Made by a program: the position numbers and the translations under genes. Of a stretch of 64,000 nucleotides of DNA, positions 21,701 to 32,980 are shown piece after piece. The first letter of the stretch is position 1; the number at the start of each line of letters is the position of its first letter. The notes under the pieces were generated by a model that made no database searches, had not been told where the DNA came from, and worked only from the letters and a program-made list of their open reading frames with translations. The stretch is from Ligula intestinalis (Eukaryota; Platyhelminthes; Cestoda; Diphyllobothriidea; Diphyllobothriidae): positions 16,724,675-16,788,674 of the forward strand of contig JAYGXS010000004.1 in the NCBI GenBank assembly GCA_036362985.1, read 5' to 3'.

Positions 21701-22679
21701 ACTTGCAAATCAAAAATAAGTTGCCTGGATCATAGAAGTACTGGGTTAACTAGTAAATGTTTGCAAAAATGTTTGAATTTTAGCTGTTTCTACTGATGTG
21801 CTTTGCTGTAAGAGATTTCAAATATTATTATATAGCATTTTGCTGCACTTCAAAGTTACTGATATCGTTTTATTGTGAAGGATTCTTGACGTCGGTTCGG
21901 AAACGAATGTAAAAATGACAGTCTGTCTGAACGACCTTCAGAAGATTGATATCAGTGCTGCAAAATTTTACATAAAGGCTGTGGGATGGTTATTTTGACG
22001 AGCTGAAACACGTGAGTCTGGGCCTTTGTATACTGCGGGAAATGCCACCGTTCACAGTTGGTACACTGAATTGAATTTCTCTGTTGAAATTCCGCGGTTG
22101 AGGTGCGGGGAGACGGGTTCCGTACTGTCATGTTATCGATATGGGGAGCCTTCCAACATAATAAAAAATCGGCATAGTTTGAAAATTCTGCTTCTGCCGA
22201 CTTTTTATTTGATAATCATGACCCTTCCATCCTTTTCTTAATTATATATTCACGAAGAGGCACCATTTAACATCGTCAACGACTGAGTTAAAAAATAACA
22301 CTTCGCAAGCAAATCTGCTGTCATAGTAAAATGAAAAAATGCCAAGTACCTCTAAAAATCGCAATATAATTGTTTCGTTAATTCTCTACTAACCTGTCGG
22401 CTATTTTTTCAACATTACAGTACATCCTTAAATCTTTGCGACAGGCCGAGTTATGCGAAAGATTGATCCTCTCTCGCTAAACGGCATTGCATAAGGTTGT
22501 AATACTGCCTATCGTGTAGCCTATTCTCATATCAGTTCAGTCAGGATAGGATCTCATATTTTTAAAGAGCTTCATTTTGACCGCTCACAAAACGTATGTA
22601 TTGTAAAAAAGGGTTGCTTAATTAAAATGCATTTGTTTCATTGATTTGGACTGCCTTCACACACTGAAATATAATTCAA
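18716..22679. other. Unassigned AT-rich sequence
   Basis: Nearly 4 kb without any landmark I could assign. A more GC-rich island at about 20750-21060 was not matched to a repeat family here. Confidence 0.35.
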
Positions 22680-23260
22680 TGCAAACATATAGGAAAAATT
22701 ATTCATTGTACTCCTCTGGTAGCAAATTACTCCTTTTTTTAATTTTATACACAAAAAGGCTATCTATCGGTTTTAAAAAAGGTTTCTAAGTTGCCAAAAA
22801 AATGTAATCCTACTGACTGTTACACCTAAATTCAAAGTTTACAACCTGCACGCTTAATATATCCGGTTTAAAGAAAACTACATATGCGCCTTCGTTTTGA
22901 GGAATAATACACACAGTTTGCATTAAATTTTGCAAAAGATTTGGATCATGCTGTATACATTATATGTAGCATTAATTAGTTAACAGATTAGATTTATAAT
23001 GAATATACACCTCACAATCGTACGAAATCTCGTAATTACAGTATTTAAAAAAATCTTAAAGCATACAATTTTAAAAAGCGTAATTTGCCACCAAAAATAC
23101 ACAATAAATATTTTCTTCATACGTGTTTTCCATAAAATATATTTAATTTTATGAAGGCCATCAAACTCAATGAATAAAAATGCATCCTGATTAAGCAGCT
23201 ACTTTTTAGGTTTTTTAGCGGCCAGAATGAAGCTCGTTAAAAAGCCGAAATCATATCGTA
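22680..23260 (+). repeat. Dispersed repeat R3, diverged copy
   Basis: Short blocks match the R3 units at 37460-37680 and 40560-40660 in order: 'ttaccaaaaata'-like sequence, 'ataaaatatat', 'aaaatgcat', and the block 'gcggccagaatgaagctcgt' against 'ggtggccataaggaagctcgt'. Similarity is modest, so the limits are approximate. Confidence 0.4.
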
Positions 23261-23554
23261 AATGAAATGAATAGACAATAGGCTACATTATAATCAGTTT
23301 AACATTCTTTTTCACTACCGATTAGCGTGAGCGTGTCAATCTTTCGCATATGTCGGAACCCTACACATATTTGAGGCCGTATTGTACATTTATTCAGCCT
23401 GTGTTGAAACCATTCGGCCAGGGAGAAGGGAGAGGAGGCCGATTTTCTATAGTAAAGGTGTTAGTGGTTAAAACAGTTCACCAGTTATTTATAATACTAA
23501 AGAACCAAGTTTACGGAAAAAAATGTAGGAAAATAAGATGCGGTTGATTAAGAA

Positions 23555-23610
23555 AGATGTTTTATGGCCTGATGTTTCGGATTGTCCCCAAACAAATCAT
23601 AAGAAAATTA
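23555..23610 (-). repeat. Possible eroded hammerhead unit
   Basis: On the minus strand 'ccgaaacatcaggcc' resembles the second half of the PLE-A core (GAAACGTCAGGC), preceded by TTATGAT where CTGATGA would be. It lies only about 30 bases from the PLE-A unit at 23636, so it may belong to the same composite insertion. Confidence 0.35.
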
Positions 23611-23635
23611 CAGGTAAGGATAAGGAAGGTAAAAG

Positions 23636-23975
23636 GAGCGCAGTATTTTGATCGCTAGCACAACAGTTTTATTCACCTGACGTTTCGACATCCATCGCTG
23701 ATTCTTTCCCAGGTACATGAGCAGAAAGCATGAGCGTGGGTTGGTACACATGCGCAGGATTTTGCAGTATTTATAGAAAAACCTGTCACAGAAATACCTG
23801 AGGGAGGAGCATCGCCAAGTTTTACATGTGCGCCCGTGCAATTACTTTCTGCTCGTGTCTCTAGTGAAGTATTCGCGATGGATGCAAAAACTTCAGGCAA
23901 ATAATAATGTTATCCCAGCGATCAAATTTTTGCTCCAAATTTCTTCCTGGGACGCGTATGTTCGTTTGTAGTGCC
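23636..23975. mobile_element. Inverted pair of PLE-A ends with hammerhead relics
   Basis: The left arm (23636-23735, minus sense) has 'cctgacgtttcgacatccat' and then 'acatgagcagaaag'. The right arm (23840-23936, plus sense) has 'actttctgctcgtgtctc', 'gcgatggatg', 'cttcaggcaaataataatg' and 'tatcccagcgatcaaa'. The arms are therefore inverted copies of the PLE-A 3' end including its ribozyme region, head to head with about 100 bases between. The right arm is followed by the X segment (23934-23972). In the left arm CTGATGA is destroyed; in the right arm GAAAC is. Confidence 0.7.
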
Positions 23976-24914
23976 GTATATATAGGGCGCAGTTGCTATA
24001 TGCATACGATGAAACCGAGAATTGCTTGGGAAAAACCCAAATTTGCCAACTTTGAAGCCCGTATATAAACTAACTTAAGGTCTAACGAGCAGGTGCAAGG
24101 TAAGACACTTGGTAACCTGGTCTGTGAACTCCTAGGTTAGGCAGTCCTGCACCAGCATCTGATGCAGTTGTAAAGACATTGGAAGACCACAACACCTCAT
24201 GCAGATGGACTAAATTACGGCAGCACGGCGAAGAAAGGACGCTCCGGCGCTCAGGTCAAAGTTCATTTGCAAAAAATCGGTCAGGCTTTAAGTTTGACGG
24301 GGTTGACGACCGCGTCAGATTCTTTGTTCTCCTGTCCGCATAGTGCCCATCCGGTTCCTTATTCTGGGTTAGAACTTAACCTGGAGATAAAGAGAAAGAA
24401 AGAAACGATGGCAAGAGGACGCGGAAGACCAAGGGTTCCAGTGACAGCGTGCCAACTGAAAAATTAATCAGTACATCAAGAATCGACAACGGCAATAAAG
24501 ACTTTACAGTTAACCACTTGAGCACAAAATAATGGGAAATCAATGCACTATCTATGATCCCCGTGCGATTTACGCTAGCTTTGGTAATTGTATTAGTCGG
24601 GTGCTTAAATGGCATTCCTCGCGCCTTTATTATCCCTAGCTATAACTGTCTTTGATGAGTAACGTCAAGCTAATCAACTTTGTGTTCCAGTAATCACCTT
24701 TTCCTCGTTTGCCGCTACAATATTTAACAGTTTTTTAGGCATAACTTTCAGGAACTGTTATAACAGCCTTAAGTCCTTTAAAAATGCGAAATGCACCAGG
24801 TTTCCCAAATGATCTATTACTCAAATTGGTACTTTATTATGAAGGAGTGAAATATTACGAAATGCTGAACGATGACGGACAGGGTTGATGACAGACCTGC
24901 AGAACAGGTCGAAT

Positions 24915-25010
24915 TCTCAGAAGAAACAGACACGATCCTTGGGACAAGCACTCTATTCGCCTTACGGTTTAGAAATCACGCTCACGTCTATCTTAGAAGA
25001 TAGCATCTCA
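24915..25010 (-). repeat. PLE-A 3' end relic
   Basis: 'tcagaagaaacagacacgat', 'ccttgggacaagcactctat' and 'tcgccttacggttt' follow the order of the PLE-A tail (minus sense), but the hammerhead core is unrecognisable. Confidence 0.45.
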
Positions 25011-26068
25011 TAAAAAAACCCACCGTCAGCTCATACATAACACTTGGTTGACCCATATAATTTTGGGTGAACATTTCATTTGAGGAAAGCTTAAAGACTT
25101 GTCAGCTCATCAAATATATAAAATAGCTCATTTTTGAACACAATAGGCAGTTTATGCTTGCCAAAGGTTTTCGTACTAAAACCTATGCCGTTCTGTTTCC
25201 ATGGTTCTTATTCTAACTGCAACTGAAATTATCAATTTTTCGTGACGAAACCAAAACCATCTTTAGATGCGGCTGATAAATGCGTTTGCATAAACTAAAA
25301 ACACTAAAAACTTATCGTGCCAACGGCTGCATTTGAATAAAATGGTGCAGCAGCAGTAAGCGAGTAATTTAACTATCTTGCCTGTAGTTTAAGCTGGAAC
25401 CTGACCTTAATATTTGCAGTATGACAGTCACAGTAGGTTGTGTGAGGAAGAGTTTGCCGTAGACTTTGTAAAATACCTATTTTAAAGGAACATTTAGCAT
25501 TTCAAAAAATATATTCATCATGTGATGCATGTTCTCATCTTCTCCAAATGAACAAGGATAGTCAGTTGGTAGAAATGCATATTTTTTATGTGCAGGCCAT
25601 TACGCATACTAATAAAAGGCGTAAAGCTTTAGAAAAATTCAACACGAATTTATTAAGGTGGCGTTATTAAGACAAATTAGGAAAAAACTGAAACTTTGAG
25701 GAGCTTGGAAGGCAGCGTGTTGGCGTATGCACCAATTAAAGAACAAATACAATTTAAAAACCGTGATTTTATTAAATTTATGTCATTTACATTATACAAA
25801 CAGGGTAAAATGCTACAGGAGCCATGGATTTTTGTATCACATCAGTGTTTCCTATGCATTTTTCAGGCATTTTAAGACTCATACCAAAAGAAATAACCAT
25901 ATAGCGGAGTATTCTGATGCAAATTTAAAAATCGTGTGCATGGTTTAGTCCGAGCACATTAATGTTCTTTTAGAAGTACTGGAATATTTGTAGGGTTGAC
26001 GGGTAGCGTTATAATTAAAGGACAAATATAAGTGAATATTATTAAGTTGGTTCGGCAGATTTGCTTAA
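25011..26068. other. Unassigned AT-rich sequence
   Basis: No recognisable feature was found. Confidence 0.3.
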
Positions 26069-26098
26069 TTTGAGTTGACCCAAGTGTGAAAAACTCTA

Positions 26099-26176
26099 GG
26101 TGTTTGGCGGGATTTGAACCCACGCATCAGAGAAAGCCTTTACCGGAGGCTAATGCTCTACCGCTAAGCTACAAAC
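26099..26176 (-). tRNA. tRNA-like sequence, left arm (inverted twin)
   Basis: This is the mirror copy of the right arm. It has AGCGGTAG instead of AGCAGTAG in the D-loop, GTGGG instead of GCGGG in the T-stem, and AAACACC instead of AAACGCC at the 3' end. Both copies would be transcribed away from the shared centre. Confidence 0.4.
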
Positions 26177-26254
26177 GTTTGTAGCTTAGCAGTAGAGCAT
26201 TAGCCTCCGGTAAAGGCTTTCTCTGATGCGCGGGTTCAAATCCCGCCAAACGCC
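26177..26254 (+). tRNA. tRNA-like sequence, right arm (possible Thr-GGT pseudo-tRNA)
   Basis: It folds as acceptor, D-arm and T-arm with both internal promoter boxes present, so RNA polymerase III transcription is plausible. The 5' acceptor strand begins exactly at the palindrome centre. The anticodon assignment is tentative because the loop lacks U33 and about 11 bases separate the anticodon stem from the T-stem. Its twin is on the minus strand. Confidence 0.4.
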
Positions 26255-26679
26255 TAGAGCTTTTCACACTTGGGTCAACTCAAAATAAGTGAATATAACA
26301 AAAAACTGACACAAAAGAAACATAAAAAAAACAACGTTTTGTGTGCAAATGGATTAATTTTAACTGCGCTAATGGGGAAACTGCGCGCATGACATCCGTC
26401 CGTACACTACGTCAAGTAGACCAGGTTTAAAACAAAGGTAAGTATGAATTCATTTTGTCCTCATTCAAATTTATCAGAATTGCCTAAGCATAATAAATTC
26501 GAGTCCGCATTGACTTTTTCACTGGTACACGCAACAGGGGGGTCGTTGTTTGCATGCTATTTGTTTGCAATAATGATCGTACTTCGTTAAAAAAGCTAGA
26601 ATGGGCATCGGACTTTTTCTAAAAGACAACATTTTCAGCTGCCTTGTTTTTTCGATTTATTGATATCTGTTGGCATATA

Positions 26680-27072
26680 CAGCTTGTCTCAAAAAATGTA
26701 TACACATTTTAAAAAATTATTATTTTGGTGTTTATGATATTTTATTATTTCAAAAATGAAAATAATATCTAAAAATATCCTTTTATTCCTTTTAAATGAA
26801 TTTTGAATATTGCAACGGTAGCTGAATTGAGAGAAGTTATTGAGCATGAATATACTTGAATGCCAAATGAAAAGTTTCACGGTGTGTGTGATTCCATTGC
26901 TTCACGTTTTCAGCAGTATCATGATCAAAATGGACGTCAGTCTGAGAATATTCAGTGAAAAAACAATAAAGTGATACTTGTCAATATATTTACATGTTTG
27001 AAATACAAAAATTATGATAAACACCAATTTATCAATTATGTAAAATGTGTATACGTTTTTTCCGGACACCTG
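26680..27072 (+). mobile_element. Tc1/mariner-like element, 393 bp, internally deleted
   Basis: Inverted ends of about 33 bp (left CAGCTTGTCTCAAAAAATG..., right end complementary with roughly three quarters identity) are each bordered by TA (26678-26679, 27073-27074). Inside, the plus strand reads 'TVAELREVIEHEYT' and, after a stop, 'PNEKFHGVCDSIASRFQQ' and 'DQNGRQSEN'. This resembles the C-terminal end of a Tc1/mariner transposase, so most of the gene has been deleted. The right inverted repeat resembles that of the element ending at 15865. Confidence 0.8.
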
Positions 27073-27074
27073 TA

Positions 27075-30000
27075 TATTTTCTTAAAAGCCCACCAGAGAA
27101 TTGTAAATTCGACAGAATAGATGCAAATTGCTTCAGCGGTAATCATAGAGAACCCTCTGAATGCATTCGGTGATAATTATGGTGACATGGTTCCGGTCTT
27201 CAAGAATTGCTCGAATGACCATGCCTTGTTGACCAAAAATTGCGAGCTCTTTGCTGATATTCAAAAAATTGCTTTAAGATTTTAGTTTCATTAAAATTCC
27301 AAAAAAGAAAGCTTTTAAGAGAAAAACTCCGATGCATAGATACATGACTGGGTATGCGTGTTTATACTTGGTAGTGATACCCTATTGTTTTAGTCAGTGG
27401 TAAGCCATGGAGATATAATTTATACCTGCGAAATTAACAACCGGAATATTTAATAAATAATCCTTAAATCGCATCTGCAACACCGCAAAAGGAAAGATAT
27501 TCAATCCGATTCTTGCGTGTAACTTTAAAATAGAATTGTCATTGTTCACTCGGCTTTCGTATAGTTTGTTCAATATTTTGGCTACAGAGTACCTAGACTA
27601 TTTTGTTCAAATTATATTTTACATAACTAACGAAATAGTTTGGTTGTGTATGTATGGCAAGAACTGCCACAAGTTGTGTTACCTCATTCTTAACAAAACT
27701 GTTGTATTTTCTCAATATTGCTCCTATAACATCCTTTAGTTTCCAAGCAACGGAACGCTATTTCATATACCTTCTTAAGTTTCTTTTAAAGCAAGGTTGA
27801 TTACTTATTATTAACATCATTGGTCACTATATTTTGGGTGAATTTATGCGCTGTTAGTGGGTTTTCAAACCTATCCAGACATAAATACCCCGGTGGACAT
27901 TTTTTCGCCTGTTGGTAGCCATACGCACCGTTTTAGTGTCGAGAGATACCCAGCAACAATGAACCTAACGGTTCGGGAAAGCATAAGAAAAATGCAAGTA
28001 CTAGTTTGCTTTCTTCCAAAAAAATATTCAAACTAAGTGCAAGTTGTCCAAAGCAGTTTCATTTCAAATAATGCGGGTAATAAGAACGCTGCCAACTAAT
28101 AAATCATTCCAAGAGTGCAGGTATACCCAGATGCAGACAGGAATTCATGGGGTCCAACTTTATCCTGGAAAAAAAGAGTTGAACTGCACAGTACAAATTC
28201 TTATTCACAAACAGGCCGGGCGCCGGGCACGTAAATGGAAATTACTTGCTTGGTGCAACAAAAACCTGGAGCACGCACTTTTTTTTCTATTCCTTAGATT
28301 TAAACCTCTATAATGAAAGCTTTGCAAGTGGTCATAAAATTTCTACCCATGAAAATATTGTAGTCGTTTCCCAGAACTTCGAAAACTTGGCTGTCGCCAT
28401 TTATGGGTGTCGACAATGCTTTAGCCTTGATACAGGCAGGAAACTTTCTTCCAAATTGTTTCAGATTGTTCAGTTTTACAAGACATCCTACTCAGGGTAA
28501 TGTTTGAATCCTAGTTGTGCCGCTCTTGCAAAACCAACAAAAAATGTCAATAAGTAACACCGAAAAAAGATCCAGCATTTACAGTATGATGAGGGCTGCA
28601 TGCAGAAGTCATGACAAAATTTAACTTGGTAGTTCGTCATATACTTGGCCACGCTATTTCGATCCACTTAGTATATTCTAATCTTAGCAAGTTCGAGGTG
28701 TCACTGTGTAATTTTGCATTGTTTGAATACCCAAGGAAAAGCAAAATAAAAAAGGGTGGAGATGTGAAAGTCACCATAATGACGATTTCATTGGTTACAA
28801 GACCGTAATTGCTGTCTCGGACAGCCGTGGTCGTTGGCTAAGCCAGGGATTATGTTGACCATATCCAGTAGTGTCCGAGACTATCTGGGCGTCTTTTCCT
28901 TGAGATGCGACCGTTGCTTTATGTGATTTTGAAGCAAGTCCAAGTGCTGCATTATTGGCATGTTATATTGCTCGAGGAATGCCGAGTATTGAGGTTCCCT
29001 ACTGCATGGGTGCGGGTTGGTGCGTTTAAGTGGCTCTGGATAAATTGCTACCATTTGGGCACGCATGTGTGTGCACGCATGTGTGTGCACGTATGTATAC
29101 GAGTAAAGATCACTCAAACGGTTTGGATCAGTGCTTGGGAACAGTCGCCTGTCAAGATAAATGACAGTTAACAAGGAAACTTTGCTGACTGTCGTCATCG
29201 GAGCGACTCGGCAGAAAACCTCGCAAGTCCATTGTTTAGGCTGGCTCCTTACGGAGTGGACCTTATCCTCAAAAAGCCTTTAAGTAAGGAAAATTGTCTT
29301 TTTAATTCAGTTTATTCTGGATAATGTGCATTACTTTTGGCTAAATCGGGGCTAACGTGATATCGAAGTACGACAAAACCAATCTTTTTATTTATACGCA
29401 TTATGCTATAGGAGAACCTCACAATTAGTAAAAAGGCTAAAAAATATCCCCGTTCGAATTTGCTCAAATTTAAGTCAAGCCAGGGTTAAGGAATCACATT
29501 TTTTTCAGAAACAAGGAACAATTAAAATTTAAACAAGTACTTCTTGCTAATGTGCAAAGATTTTTTGTTTCAAAATTTATTAGCAGGAAAGTCTTGACCG
29601 CAAGGCGTTGTTCCACATCAAATATTTTGGGGCGTAACCAAACCGCCTGCATATCATCACGAAGAGGCAAGTAAAACCTAGCTTGTTTAATCGAAATCAT
29701 GTAGAAATATAATTTTTGTACACTATAAGTTCCACTCAGGCGTAATTTACAAAGAGAGCAGACGGAAAAATAAGAATTATAACAAAATATTAGTATGAAT
29801 TCGGTCCCTGTTTTGCAAGTCTATAATGGACTCCAATAGTAAGCAAATGTGGTAAAAAATACTCCAATATAAAGAAAAAAGTATGTTACTTCATTATCAG
29901 CAAAATTGTATCATGTATCTTCAGGGAATTTTAAAATTTTTTTCAAAATGATTGATCATTCTTCTGAGAAAGGTAACACAAACAAACATTCGTCACCTGA

Positions 30001-31192
30001 AAATCTAATTAAGGTGTTTTAAAAGGGGTCACGTAATATAGAAGGTTTTTAATTAATCTTACCACTATCCATATCAAACTTCTGTTGAGGACGCTCTTTT
30101 TGCTTGACAATGTGTTTGGGTATTTCGAGGAATTTATAAATACGGCTCACATGACCATCTTTATAAGAAGTGGTATTCAAAACTCATTATTCCACTAAAT
30201 GATTTTAATAGCTATTATATTCTGAAGGTTTTATTTGAAAAGCAAACGTTTATGAAATAAGGCTTGAATAGGCGGAAAATTGACGAAAATATGTGGGAAT
30301 TTAAGGGACGATCCCAGAGTAATTGTGACTAAATAACGGCAATGTTTAAAATATTTTCACTGAGGAAAAGTTTTTTGTGATATGAAGAAAGTTTTTAGGT
30401 AATCCATTCAAATAACGAAAAGATTTAAATTTATTGTGCTCATTTATACCCATTTTAAGGATTTTTAAAAAAGCTTTATTTTTCACAAAAAGAATAAGTT
30501 CGTTTTATATTCTTTTCAAGTAACCAATTTATCTAAGGCTGTTCCTTATAATTTTTATGTTTTTGTACTTGAGGTCATGCTGGAATAGAAAAAATGGTCA
30601 GTCTTTCAAAAATTTTGGCATTTTGCATGCAGCCCTCACAATACTTTATATTGGTTAAAAGAAGTCTCTCTTCTGAGCACATTCTCAATATCTCCAGAAA
30701 TCTTTGAATTCATTCCCTCGAAAAGTATTTATGAAATCCTGTACTTGCCTTTCCAGACATATGCGGTCAAGATTAAAATTCTTTATTGAATTTTGAGTAG
30801 GGTTAGAACCCAGTAAACTTTCCATAGACAGATGAAGAAGGAGTGTTAACCAGGCGAGGTTTATTTTGTATCTGATAATTTGAGTAAATGTCTCGTCTAC
30901 CTTGGTTCAGAAAGAGAATGGTCTGGCTCGTGGTTTTCTTCTTTATACCGTTCTTTTTTCAATATGCGTATTCAGCCAATCCCGCCAGAGCCGCTGTATG
31001 TTTCTAACGTCTGGCTCTCGGCCTCCTAGTTTACTCTGTCTTTCACCGTAGCGCTATTTTTTCACGACTTTCACTTGCCATAGACGTCTTCAAAGACATT
31101 GCAATTGATTATTTCGAGAATATGATTCTATTCACCCAAATTGCATCACAAATAACGCGTTTTGTAACATCTATCCAATAAAAGTAATAGTT
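27075..31192. other. Unassigned AT-rich sequence
   Basis: About 4.1 kb without recognisable genes. At 29057-29092 there is a short TGTG/CACG simple repeat (cgcatgtgtgtgcacgcatg). Open frames such as 28044-28313 and 28246-28500 overlap each other and show no family motif. Confidence 0.35.
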
Positions 31193-31232
31193 TGCCAATA
31201 CAAGCGAACATCCGTGTCCCAGAAAACAATTG
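31193..31232 (-). repeat. Conserved X segment after the PLE-A tail
   Basis: On the minus strand the tail's TTC run is followed by TCAATT, then 'tctgggacacggatgttcgc' and ttgtattg. This is the same segment that follows plus-strand tails at 13551, 23934 and 32943. Its presence beyond the TTC run in both orientations suggests that X is the start of a following tandem unit. Confidence 0.5.
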
Positions 31233-31320
31233 AGAAGAAGAAGACTCAATCGCTGGGGCAATATGTTTATTTGCCTGACGTTTCGGTTTCCGTCGTGGAT
31301 TTGTCATCAGAGACATGAGT
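31233..31320 (-). ncRNA. Hammerhead-ribozyme-like motif, PLE-A (copy with body)
   Basis: On the minus strand CTGATGA (31304-31310), then a stem II region closed by TCC/GGA, then GAAAC (about 31279-31284), GTC and AGGC, with GTCT ahead of CTGATGA able to pair with AGGC as stem I. Stem III would be the self-complementary ACGT only, a form known to work as a dimer. The lower part of stem II pairs poorly. Downstream, the tail 'tattgccccagcgattgagt' plus c ends in three TTC units. It sits at the 3' end of the GIY-YIG body. Confidence 0.65.
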
Positions 31321-31444
31321 AGCAGAAGCAGGTTAAGCATGCACAGAAGTTTGCAGTCAGTACTACAAGCATACTGTGACATTTTACGTTAATTGCCTTA
31401 TTGTGCGTTGATTGCTTGATAAACGGCACGCGGGCTCTGGCCTT

Positions 31445-31880
31445 TCGAACTTTAATCACTGGCGTTGAGCTCGCGCATGATGATTGCTCGGCCGTCTGGC
31501 TCCCCGGTGTTGGCGTACGATGAGGCGGTGGCTTGCCAGTTCCTCAAGTGACGGCTTGCTTTGGCCAAATTGAATCTCAGGATTGAATATGGATTGGGCA
31601 AATCGTTGCACTTGTTGATGGATTGGGGGCCCGTAAACCATGACTCAAGTAGTTCTCGGCTCACCCGATTGTCACTTCTTGCGAGAATTTCGGCCTCATC
31701 AAATTTGAACGTGTGGCCGGGCCTCGTCGAATGAGCCGCAACTTGAGAACTGGCATCATTTCGCCGCACTGCAGCCGCGTGTTCGGCAATTCGCGTCCTG
31801 AGAAGTCTGTCAGTTTCTCCGACATAGTTGCTTTGACCACAACTGCATCAGCTCTTGTAGACGACCCCATATATTTTTGC
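31445..31880 (-). pseudogene. PLE-A copy 2: GIY-YIG endonuclease C-terminal part
   Basis: The minus strand encodes the end of a Penelope-like protein in two frames. The first frame (about 31870-31770), after one frameshift, gives 'CGQSNYVGETDRLLRTRIAE', a GIY-YIG core with YVGET. The second (31769-31452, 105 residues) continues as 'RRNDASSQVAAHSTRPGHTF', 'DEAEILARSDNRVSRELLES', 'TGPQSINKCNDLPNPYSILR' and a stop near the end. RT is absent; the copy is cut just upstream of the nuclease domain. Its right end abuts GAGTCTTCTTCTTC (31882-31895), an inverted copy of the element's own terminal sequence. Confidence 0.8.
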
Positions 31881-31881
31881 C

Positions 31882-31895
31882 GAGTCTTCTTCTTC
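31882..31895 (+). repeat. Inverted terminal tail of PLE-A copy 2
   Basis: GAGTCTTCTTCTTC on the plus strand mirrors GAAGAAGAAGACTC at 31233-31246, so the element is closed by short inverted termini. Flanking 'cagaaaacaatt' (left) and 'ccaaaaataata' (right) agree at 8 of 12 positions, a weak target-duplication candidate. Confidence 0.45.
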
Positions 31896-31899
31896 CCAA

Positions 31900-32619
31900 A
31901 AATAATAGTTATTAGGGGAGCAGTTGGTAAATTTAATCAATGAAATCAATCCAACTGTGAAAAATGTGTGGCCTTCTTAGCAAGGAAAGCTTTAGTTAAA
32001 CTAAAGCTCTACCAATCTACCTACGAAGGTCCGTCGAGAACCCGATAAATCGACCAAATTGGGATTAAATTCAAGGCTCTTGGTAAATTTGAGAAAAAAT
32101 ATCACGTTCGTGAGAAGAAGAATGGATTCAGTTTAGAAAATTAGGGTTTTAAAAGTGTACTTATAGCAATTAACTATAGAAACAACTAATAAAATCAAAA
32201 AATACTTGTTGGGCGATGGTTCACTTTACCACACTGAAAATTAGGACCGTTAACGGGCATACATATTAACACCTGAGAAATGTGGTCAGTTGTATTTGTC
32301 ATGCCGTACACGAAAGATATCTTAACAAGTTCTATCTGCAGCTGACTATAAACGAAAACGGAAACTTAAAACTGAAAGAGCAGAAGACTATAAGTTCTAC
32401 CTCTCTGTTGTGCATATAAAACTTAAGATAAAAGCGAATTAATATGCTACAAACCACTCCGGTACACAAACACACAAAAGCGAATTCATTTATTTTCAGC
32501 GAAAGGCTTGTTCCTTATTTTCGGGGAAATAACAAAACCAGTTGAATATCCCTATTTTTATCTTTACTTAACATACTACAAAGGTAACGTTCGCCGATAT
32601 TTGACATAAAAATATAATT
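31900..32619. other. Unassigned AT-rich sequence
   Basis: No recognisable feature was found. Confidence 0.3.
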
Positions 32620-32980
32620 AAAGGGAAGAAAAGGACTCAATCTCTGGGACATCAGTATCTGATCTTCTCCTGGTCAATTATCTGGCGGTATTTGCGTAGC
32701 TTTGCGTGGAAATCAGCCAGGAACAAAGAAGTAATTCTCTAGTCGTGTCTCTCCGCCTTCGTATTCAGCGGGGATTTTTATTTAACACACTTCGACAATA
32801 TGTGATTATTGAGGCACGTATGCAGAAACAGAATTTGCGAATAGGTTTAGGTCTCATTAATGGCAAACGTCTTCCATCGTCGCGCCGATTTGGGTGCATC
32901 GTGCCCTAATAAATTGCCAAACCAACCGAGTCTTATTCTTTTCAGTTACTTTCTGAGACTAGCGTGTTCATTTGTATTGA
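32620..32980. mobile_element. PLE-A relic with outward-facing tails
   Basis: Left end, minus sense: 'gaagaaaaggactcaatctc' and 'tgggacatcagtatctgatc' (32625-32668) match the PLE-A tail. Right end, plus sense: 'ccgagtcttattcttttcag' (32926-32945) is followed by X ('ttactttctgagactagcgt', 'gttcatttgtattg'). The 240 bases between show no coding remnant. Confidence 0.5.

Larger units (their letters stand above)
26069..26284. repeat. 216-bp near-perfect palindrome of a tRNA-like gene and its 3' flank
   Basis: Two 108-base arms meet without a spacer at 26176/26177 and differ at only four positions. Each arm, read outward, is a tRNA-like sequence followed by about 33 bases of flank ending in 'gggtcaactcaaa'. 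The tRNA-like part has an A box (TAGCTTAGCAGTAGAGCA), a D-arm GCTT/GAGC, a T-arm GCGGG-TTCAAAT-CCCGC with the B box, and an acceptor pairing CGTTTG/CAAACG. An AGCCT/AGGCT stem encloses a seven-base loop CCGGTAA, whose middle triplet would be GGT (threonine), but the usual T at position 33 is C and the variable region is long. It looks more like a tRNA-derived repeat or pseudo-tRNA than a standard gene. Confidence 0.8.
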
